From NCBI GenBank assembly GCA_016936215.1, contig JAFGPL010000101.1, positions 1-41,859 on the forward strand: 41,859 nt of DNA. Direction: 5' to 3'. Within the stretch, counting starts at the first letter, position 1. Each line of letters opens with the position of its first letter. The notes under the pieces were generated by a model, which saw nothing but the letters and a program-made list of their open reading frames with translations, made no database searches and had not been told where the DNA came from. Shown one piece after another: positions 37,035 through 41,859 of this stretch. This stretch comes from Bacteroidales bacterium. Lineage in GTDB: Bacteria; Bacteroidota; Bacteroidia; Bacteroidales; UBA10428. The position numbers were made by a program, and so were the translations under genes.

Positions 37035-37943
37035 AAGAAAACACCTCCCCCATTCGGAATGTTACTTGGCGAAAGCACCGGTGAGACATACAGTAATAAG
37101 TACCGGTATAACGGTAAGGAAAACCTTACCCTGGTGCATGCCGGCAATAAAGTTGACCTCAACTGATACGTATACGGGGCAAGGATGTATGATGCGCAGC
37201 TGGGGAGGAGGAATAGCATAGATCTAATGGCTGAAATGGGGCATTACGATAATACTCCTTATGCTTATAATAATCCCATACATTCAATTGATCCTTTAGG
37301 ATTAGATACAATTTTAGTCAATTCCAAATCTGGCGAATTAATAGATACAAAAGAAGGAGGGGAGGATTATGTTTTTGTAACTAATAAAAATAAGGCAAGT
37401 GAAAAAGCTTGGAAAAAAAGTAAGCAGTTATTTTATGCTCTTAATATTAATGGTGAATCGGGTGGGACACCAAATAAAAAAGGCGATCCCGTTATCTGGT
37501 CAGCTTTAAAAGATCAAACAGAATCATTTAATGCTTTATTAAATCAAGTTACTGATCAGTTTGAGCTTGAAAAAGCAAAAATCGAGGGAAATGATTATTC
37601 TGTTTCAGGTAATGAGGCAGCTTTAAAAAGGGATTATGAAGATCAATATTTTGATGATAATCAACCATTAGATATAAAACAGCATCTATATCATCCAAAG
37701 AGAATCGGAGAATGGTCATGGTACAATGGAAGGTTAGCCAGATATGATGACTATGGTAATTTACTATATGGGAGTGCTGGTTCTGCAATTGGATTGTCTA
37801 AATCAACTTTAACAACAGCTGCCGAAATTAACTAATGGGGTAAATTAGGAACTGATAGTGGCAGAGATAAATTTCAAATTCAGCAAGGTATTATCTTATA
37901 TCAGAATTATTTAAATAAGCTAACTATAATAAAAAACAAATGA
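37035..37943 (+). pseudogene. Rhs core C-terminus fused to putative polymorphic toxin type 44, with two nonsense codons
   Basis: One frame runs from about 37035 to the TGA at 37941-37943. It starts with Rhs core text (PPFGMLLGESTGETYSNKYRYNGKE, then YVYGARMYDAQLGR, NTPYAYNNPIHSIDPLGLD) and continues into a variable tip. The tip ends RIGEWSWYNGRLARYDDYGNLL, then GSAIGLSKSTLTTAAEIN, stop, WGKLGTDSGRDKFQIQQGIILYQNYL, which I recognise as polymorphic toxin type 44-like. Two in-frame stops interrupt it: TGA at 37164-37166 (expected TGG, the W of the usual W-Y-x-Y-G-A-R motif) and TAA at 37833-37835 (CAA is one change away). The 5' part of the Rhs gene is absent. The ORF track shows only the 216-residue piece 37185-37835. 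The final TGA overlaps the next ATG. The family name is from memory; an HMM search would settle it. Confidence 0.8.
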
Positions 37944-38344
37944 AATCATTTTTTATAAATTTCTTTTCATTTTTTTTATACATACCATTAATTTTTTCTG
38001 TACAAATTATATTTAATTTGAATACCTCAATTGAATTAAATGAAATATTAAAATTTTCTATTAAATGGTTTTTAATAATTAGTATCCCTATACTAATCAT
38101 AGAAATAATTTATTCTTCCATTCTATACCTAAAAAGAAAAAATAAGGAAAATGATAGCATTATTTTTAAATATAAATATGGAATTTTCCCATTTGTTGCC
38201 CTCTTGTTTTTAATTCTTTATATTTATACAGTTACCCCAAGAATAGAATTAGAATCTTTAATTATACTTGTTTTCATAGTGCTACTTGGAGAATTTTTAA
38301 GAACAAGAATAAGAAATAAAATATTATATGGTAAATTTTTTTAG
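37940..38344 (+). CDS. Small AT-rich membrane protein, probable immunity protein
   Basis: The 134-residue protein has four hydrophobic segments (about 5-27, 40-64, 82-100, 105-122) with Lys/Arg-rich connecting loops (YLKRKNKEND, RTRIRNK). No family was recognised. Its ATG overlaps the terminal TGA of the Rhs toxin frame (ATGA), the usual coupling between a polymorphic toxin and its immunity gene. Base composition is strikingly AT-rich compared with the PUL genes, as expected for a toxin/immunity cassette acquired by transfer. A membrane location is unusual if the toxin acts in the cytoplasm. The function is inferred only from position. Confidence 0.7.
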   Translation: MKSFFINFFSFFLYIPLIFSVQIIFNLNTSIELNEILKFSIKWFLIISIPILIIEIIYSSILYLKRKNKENDSIIFKYKYGIFPFVALLFLILYIYTVTPRIELESLIILVFIVLLGEFLRTRIRNKILYGKFF

Positions 38345-38373
38345 TATAAGAATTATATCATAGAAGTCCCTCA

Positions 38374-38490
38374 AATAACCCAAGACTGTAAGAGACAAAA
38401 ACCAGCCCCTCTGAATAGTCCAAGGCTGTATGGGAAAAACAAAAACTAGCCCCCAATAGTCCAAGCTTATAAAAAACAAAAACTAGCGCC
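38374..38490 (+). repeat. Three degenerate tandem repeats
   Basis: Units at 38374-38409, 38414-38454 and 38455-38490 share the pattern AATAGTCCAAGGCTGTA ... ACAAAAACTAGCCCC with base changes and small indels. The last unit runs directly into the terminator hairpin at 38485. They follow the probable immunity gene. Confidence 0.65.
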
Positions 38491-38519
38491 AGCGTCCGCT
38501 GGTGCTTTTTTGTTTTTTA
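38485..38519. terminator. Bidirectional Rho-independent terminator
   Basis: The stem AGCGCCAGC (38485-38493) pairs with GCTGGTGCT (38498-38506), with one G-T pair, and is followed by TTTTTGTTTTTT. On the minus strand the same hairpin is followed by AGTTTTTGTTTTTTAT. It can end both the Rhs/immunity unit and the toxin-antitoxin unit, whose toxin frame stops at 38517-38519 within it. Confidence 0.7.
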
Positions 38520-38849
38520 CAGCAACCCGGTCAATAGAAGTAGTTCATCGAGTTCTTTGTCAGAAATATTTTCCTTATCGGATTTATCGTAAATGACAAG
38601 CAGGTAAACATCTTGGTCAACAACCTTAACACAGTTAATAACGCGTGAACCGCTGCTTTTACCTTTACCTTTGCCGGTAATGGCCATACGTACTTTAAAA
38701 CAGTTCTGGCCTAATGGTTCGCCTTGCTATGGGTTTTGTTCAAGGGAAACAACAAGGGCTTCAATGTCGGCTTTAAGAGAACGATGTTTTTTACCAATGC
38801 GTTTGGCATGTTTTTTAAAACCCGTGGTGACGATTACATTAAAGCTCAT
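38517..38849 (-). pseudogene. RelE/ParE-family toxin, inactivated by one nonsense codon
   Basis: The minus strand encodes a 110-residue frame, MSFNVIVTTGFKKHAKRIGK, then HRSLKADIEALVVSLEQNP, a TAG at 38729-38727 (codon 41), and QGEPLGQNCFKVRMAITGKGKGKSSGSRVINCVKVV through to DELLLLTGLL. The pattern, including the NPxxGxPLG turn and a following RMAI strand, is that of RelE/ParE-type mRNA-cleaving or gyrase-targeting toxins. The rest of the frame is open and well conserved in character, so the stop looks recent. It starts inside the end of the antitoxin gene (11-base overlap). Not listed in the ORF track because of the stop. Confidence 0.85.
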
Positions 38850-39060
38850 TGTACAACTGGTCAGCGGTTTTTAACTTTATCTCGCCTTTCAAATGCCGTT
38901 CTACCTGTTCGAGAGAATTTTTAGTCCCTTCCACAAACTCTTTTTGTTTTTTGTCCAACTTAATTTCTTCTGGCACTTTAACAAAACCAAGGCTTTTTAC
39001 CAGTTCCATAAAGAAAAGGTATTTATTGTCCGGAATATTTAATACTATTTGTTTCATCAT
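38839..39060 (-). CDS. Type II antitoxin, partner of the RelE/ParE-like toxin
   Basis: The 73-residue protein (MMKQIVLNIPDNKYLFFMEL, then a charged helical region EEIKLDKKQKEFVEGTKNSLEQVERHL, ending DQLYNEL) looks like the small antitoxins paired with RelE/ParE toxins in Bacteroidota. It has a beta strand plus helix at the N-terminus for dimerisation and an extended C-terminus that would wrap the toxin. It overlaps the toxin gene by 11 bases and is intact. The start could be either of the two adjacent ATG codons. No DNA-binding motif was confirmed. Confidence 0.8.
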   Translation of the reverse strand: MMKQIVLNIPDNKYLFFMELVKSLGFVKVPEEIKLDKKQKEFVEGTKNSLEQVERHLKGEIKLKTADQLYNEL

Positions 39061-39069
39061 ATTTTTTTA

Positions 39070-39098
39070 CAAAAATAAAAAAACAGGTTCTTTTTCAA
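39070..39098 (-). promoter_or_regulatory. Possible promoter of the toxin-antitoxin unit
   Basis: On the minus strand TTG (39098-39096) is followed after 18 bases by TATTTTTG (39077-39070), an exact TAnnTTTG match. The start site would fall only a few bases before the ATG at 39060, so the mRNA would be nearly leaderless. Confidence 0.4.
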
Positions 39099-39780
39099 TA
39101 TTTCAGCACCCAACTCATTCAAACTTTTGATAATCAAAAACTGCTTTGTGCGCCGTTCTGACAGCTAAGGCAGGTAAACCTGGGTCTTTTTGTTTTTCAT
39201 TATTTGATAAAAGTGATCTGGATTATTAATTAGAAATGCCTGTCACATAATATCAATTAGGTCTGAATAACTATAACCATTTAACACGGTAACAATTATT
39301 TTTAACAGGTTATTTTTTTTGAAGGTACCATTTGGGTTGATTCAAAATTTATTTTAATTGTCAATCTTTTTATATTAACAAAGCCAATAGTTATAATTAT
39401 CGCTTTGTCAATAAATGCTTCCCGGAGAACCTTAAATAACCTGCAACAGATGCACAGACAGATTAATGAAAATACTCTTCTGAAACAAAACCAATTATGA
39501 ATTAAAAGCTCTTTTTTGATACCCTGTATGCATATGGCAGATTATACATTTAACCATCCTCCTATGATAGAAATTTTATAACATTTGAAAGATATTTTAT
39601 ACTCCTCACAAAGAATTAAAGCTATTTTTATCCGGTTGGTATTTCAGAAAAAAGTATCACGAAATAAAAGCAGACTATTATTATAAAATTGTTTAGAGAA
39701 ATTTTCGTAATTATTGCGATATTTATAAATGGTATTACCAGATGCTCCAAAAATTCAATAATGCCTGCTCCGTTAAGATT

Positions 39781-39867
39781 TGACATTTTTCCCGTGATAC
39801 CATAGACGGCAGAATTGAAACTGTTTATTTCAATTTCAAACCTATGGGTTCGTTGTGAAAAATGTCA
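39781..39867 (+). promoter_or_regulatory. Three-step nested hairpin upstream of the GH43 gene
   Basis: Three pairs of arms are nested: 39781-39791/39857-39867 (TGACATTTTTC/GAAAAATGTCA), 39800-39805/39842-39847 (CCATAG/CTATGG) and 39812-39820/39828-39836 (GAATTGAAA/TTTCAATTT, one G-T pair). Internal loops of 8/9 and 6/5 bases separate them, with a 7-base terminal loop. It lies about 157 bases before the GH43 start and could be a structured leader or a small palindromic element. Confidence 0.5.
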
Positions 39868-40023
39868 GATAAACATCACATTCATTTTCTGTAGGCAGAA
39901 GATAAACCCTGATGACAGAAGCTACCAGGAAATGAATATATGGCCGGTCACTTAAACAGTTTCGAATATTTACTTTTATAATAACCATTAGTCAAAACAA
40001 ATATTAATTTTTATACGCCGAAT

Positions 40024-41760
40024 ATGTTAAAAAGAAGAAAATTAGTCCTGGTCACTTTATTGTTGACTGTGTTGTCATTTGCACCATCAATTGGCGGCCA
40101 TAATCCCGAAGATAAAAAAACCGCCGCTGCCCCTGTATTTTCTCAGTTTGTTTATCAGGGAGACGACCCGGTGTATCATAACTATCCGTTGAAACCGGGT
40201 GAGTTTTACAATCCCGTTTTGCAGGGTTGCTATCCAGACCCCAGCATAACCCGAAAAGGTGATGATTACTACCTGGTATGTTCTTCGTTTGCGATGTTTC
40301 CGGGGGTGCCCGTTTTTCATTCGAAAGATTTGGTGAACTGGAAGCAAATCGGTCATGTACTGGACAGGCCGTCACAGCTTAAAGTTACGCATAGCGGCAT
40401 TAGCGAAGGAATATATGCCCCCCAGGTTATTTATAATCCTCATAATGATTATTTCTATATGATCACAACCCAATTTGCCGAAGATATCGGAAATATGGTT
40501 GTTAAGACAAAAGACCCGTTTAAAGGTTGGAGCGATCCCATAAGGCTGGAATTTAGTGGCATAGATCCCTCTCTGTTCTTCGACGATGACGGCAAAGGAT
40601 ATGTTGTTCACAATGATGCCCCCGACTCCGGAAAAGAGCTGTATAACGGGCACCGTGTAATTAAAGTCTGGGAGTATGATACAGAAAAAGATAGGGTGGT
40701 CCCTGGTACAGACAAAGTCATTGTAGACGGGGGTGTGGATATTTCCAAAAAACCAATCTGGATTGAGGCCCCGCATATCTACAAAATGAAAAACCGTTAT
40801 TATTTAATGTGCGCCGAAGGTGGAACCGGCGGCTGGCATAGCGAAGTGATTTTTATTAGCGACAATCCCAAAGGGCCTTATAAACCGGCCCCCGGCAATC
40901 CTATCTTAAGTCAGAGGTATCTTTTTGAAAAAAGGGAAAATAAGGTGGATTGGGCCGGCCATGCCGATCTGGTACAAGGGCCCGATGGAAAATATTATGG
41001 CGTTTTTCTTGCTGTACGCCCTAATGAGAAGGACAGGGTGAATACGGGGCGTGAAACTTTTATTTTGCCGGTTGACTGGAGCGGTGAGTTTCCTGTTTTT
41101 GAAAACGGCCTGATACCTTTAGAGCCTAAACTAAAAATACCTGAAGGGATTACAGAAAATAAAACCGGTGAAGATGGTTTCTTCCCCAATGGCAACTTCA
41201 CATTTACCGATAATTTTACATCTGAAATGCTTGATTATCGCTGGATAGGATTGAGAGGCCCCCGTGAAAATTTTATTTCAATAAGCAAAAAAGGATTGGT
41301 AATCAGTCCATTCAAAGTAAATATAAAGGAGGTTAAACCCACTTCTGCAGTTTTTTACCGTCAGCAGCATAATCATTTCACTTTCGCCGTAACAATAGAT
41401 TATAAGCCTCAATCAGAGAATGACCTGGCAGGTATTACCTGTCTTCAAAGCGAAAAGTTCAACTACGTATTTGGCATTACTAAGAAAGCAGATGCGTATT
41501 ACCTGTTGCTGGAACGGACTGCAAAAGCACAATCAAAAATTATTGCCGGCATCGGAATTGACCTTAAGAATCCTGTCCGACTGCAGGTAAAAGCAATGGG
41601 AGACAATTACGAATTCAGTTATTCGACCGATGGTACAAATTTTATAAATCTTGGGGGCACTGTATCGGGCGATATCCTCTCAACAAATGTTGCTGGCGGG
41701 TTTACAGGATGTTTGCTTGGATTGTACGCGACATCGGCCAATGATGCCAAACCGGAATAA
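40024..41760 (+). CDS. GH43 family glycosidase with C-terminal beta-sandwich
   Basis: The 578-residue protein begins with a signal peptide (about 1-25). The five-bladed GH43 domain spans about 60-370, with Asp72 (GCYPDPSIT), Asp181 (GIDPSLFFDDDG) and Glu248 (WIEAPHIYK) in the positions of base, pKa modulator and acid. A C-terminal jelly-roll at about 385-575 resembles the GH43_C2/DUF1349-type domain of beta-xylosidases. Inverting GH43 enzymes release xylose or arabinose from xylan, arabinoxylan or arabinan. There is no lipobox or T9SS tail, so it is probably periplasmic and could trim imported side chains. It lies 3 kb beyond the SusCD operon, on the far side of the toxin island, with its own leader. 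Confidence 0.9.
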   Translation: MLKRRKLVLVTLLLTVLSFAPSIGGHNPEDKKTAAAPVFSQFVYQGDDPVYHNYPLKPGEFYNPVLQGCYPDPSITRKGDDYYLVCSSFAMFPGVPVFHSKDLVNWKQIGHVLDRPSQLKVTHSGISEGIYAPQVIYNPHNDYFYMITTQFAEDIGNMVVKTKDPFKGWSDPIRLEFSGIDPSLFFDDDGKGYVVHNDAPDSGKELYNGHRVIKVWEYDTEKDRVVPGTDKVIVDGGVDISKKPIWIEAPHIYKMKNRYYLMCAEGGTGGWHSEVIFISDNPKGPYKPAPGNPILSQRYLFEKRENKVDWAGHADLVQGPDGKYYGVFLAVRPNEKDRVNTGRETFILPVDWSGEFPVFENGLIPLEPKLKIPEGITENKTGEDGFFPNGNFTFTDNFTSEMLDYRWIGLRGPRENFISISKKGLVISPFKVNIKEVKPTSAVFYRQQHNHFTFAVTIDYKPQSENDLAGITCLQSEKFNYVFGITKKADAYYLLLERTAKAQSKIIAGIGIDLKNPVRLQVKAMGDNYEFSYSTDGTNFINLGGTVSGDILSTNVAGGFTGCLLGLYATSANDAKPE

Positions 41761-41781
41761 GAAGAACGAATGATGAAACGA

Positions 41782-41838
41782 ACATGAACTTTTTTAATCA
41801 AAAATTTCAAAAACAAGCATGATTAAAAAAGTTCATGT
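41782..41838. terminator. Long inverted repeat after the GH43 gene
   Basis: The 19-base arms ACATGAACTTTTTTAATCA (41782-41800) and TGATTAAAAAAGTTCATGT (41820-41838) are perfect, with a 19-base loop, starting 22 bases after the GH43 stop. There is no T tract on the plus strand after the stem, so it may be a terminator, an mRNA-end stabiliser or the edge of a repeat element that continues past the window. Confidence 0.5.
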
Positions 41839-41859
41839 GAGAGCGGAGCGGTTACATCC

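Larger units (their letters stand above)
39061..40023. other. AT-rich intergenic region without a recognised gene
   Basis: About 960 bases carry no open reading frame I can defend on either strand. Contents seen: a promoter for the antitoxin at the left end, a small inverted repeat at 39378-39384/39402-39408 (ACAAAGC/GCTTTGT), a three-step nested hairpin at 39781-39867, and the leader of the GH43 gene. The rest may be degraded sequence left by insertion of the conflict genes. Confidence 0.5.

Noticed and set aside
37833-37835. Stop codon reassignment or programmed readthrough at TAA
   Set aside because: TAA and TGA end many intact genes in this window, and a second nonsense codon lies upstream in the same frame; decay is simpler.
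38374-38490. CRISPR-like array
   Set aside because: Only three diverged units of unequal length, two of them contiguous without a spacer, and no cas genes.
38671-38924. Plus-strand ORFs of 66-67 aa
   Set aside because: They are antisense shadows of the interrupted RelE/ParE toxin frame on the minus strand.

Overview
The window looks like a chromosomal segment of a polysaccharide-degrading member of the Bacteroidota, probably of the Bacteroidales/Marinilabiliales type. The reasons are two SusC/SusD pairs, type IX secretion (T9SS) C-terminal sorting domains, FAS1 lipoproteins, a FucP-type MFS transporter and several TAnnTTTG-type promoters. No rRNA, CRISPR array, integrase or transposase gene was seen. 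All family names come from reading motifs by eye; no database search was run.

Layout. 1-309: a REP/MITE-like palindromic repeat. 310-3009: a secreted lamin-tail/CotH-kinase protein with a T9SS tail. 3023-5693 (minus): an S41 protease lipoprotein and an NtrC-type response regulator that lacks a C-terminal HTH. 5785-6029: tRNA-Val(GAC) with a partial 3'-end duplication and nested inverted repeats downstream. 6247-6834 (minus): a Yip1-like membrane protein. 7016-8686: a FucP-like permease and a RhaM-like mutarotase. 8906-12718: a 1270-aa secreted repeat protein.

13063-41760 is mostly a large polysaccharide utilisation locus. Three glycanase genes overlap by ATGA: a GH5 with a CBM6-like module, a GH5_2-like enzyme, and an 1844-aa protein with GH44, CBM35-like, GH26 and beta-helix modules and a T9SS tail. 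They are followed by a compact series: FAS1 lipoprotein, SusC, SusD, FAS1 lipoprotein, FAS1 lipoprotein, SusC, SusD. The enzyme set suggests (gluco)mannan and/or a mixed beta-glucan/xyloglucan-type plant polysaccharide. The secreted endo-enzymes would cut the polymer, the FAS1 lipoproteins probably bind it at the surface in the position usually held by SusE/F-like proteins, and the two SusCD pairs would import the products. A GH43 gene at 40024 may trim side chains.

The PUL is interrupted at 37021-39060 by a small conflict-gene island. It contains a 5'-truncated Rhs core fused to a putative polymorphic toxin type 44 tip with two in-frame nonsense codons, an intact AT-rich membrane protein that starts on the toxin's stop (likely immunity gene), degenerate tandem repeats, and a RelE/ParE-type toxin broken by one nonsense codon beside its intact antitoxin. 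In both systems the toxin is broken and the antidote is intact. This, the GH44/GH26/beta-helix protein and the FAS1-based SusCD operon are the most notable observations here.
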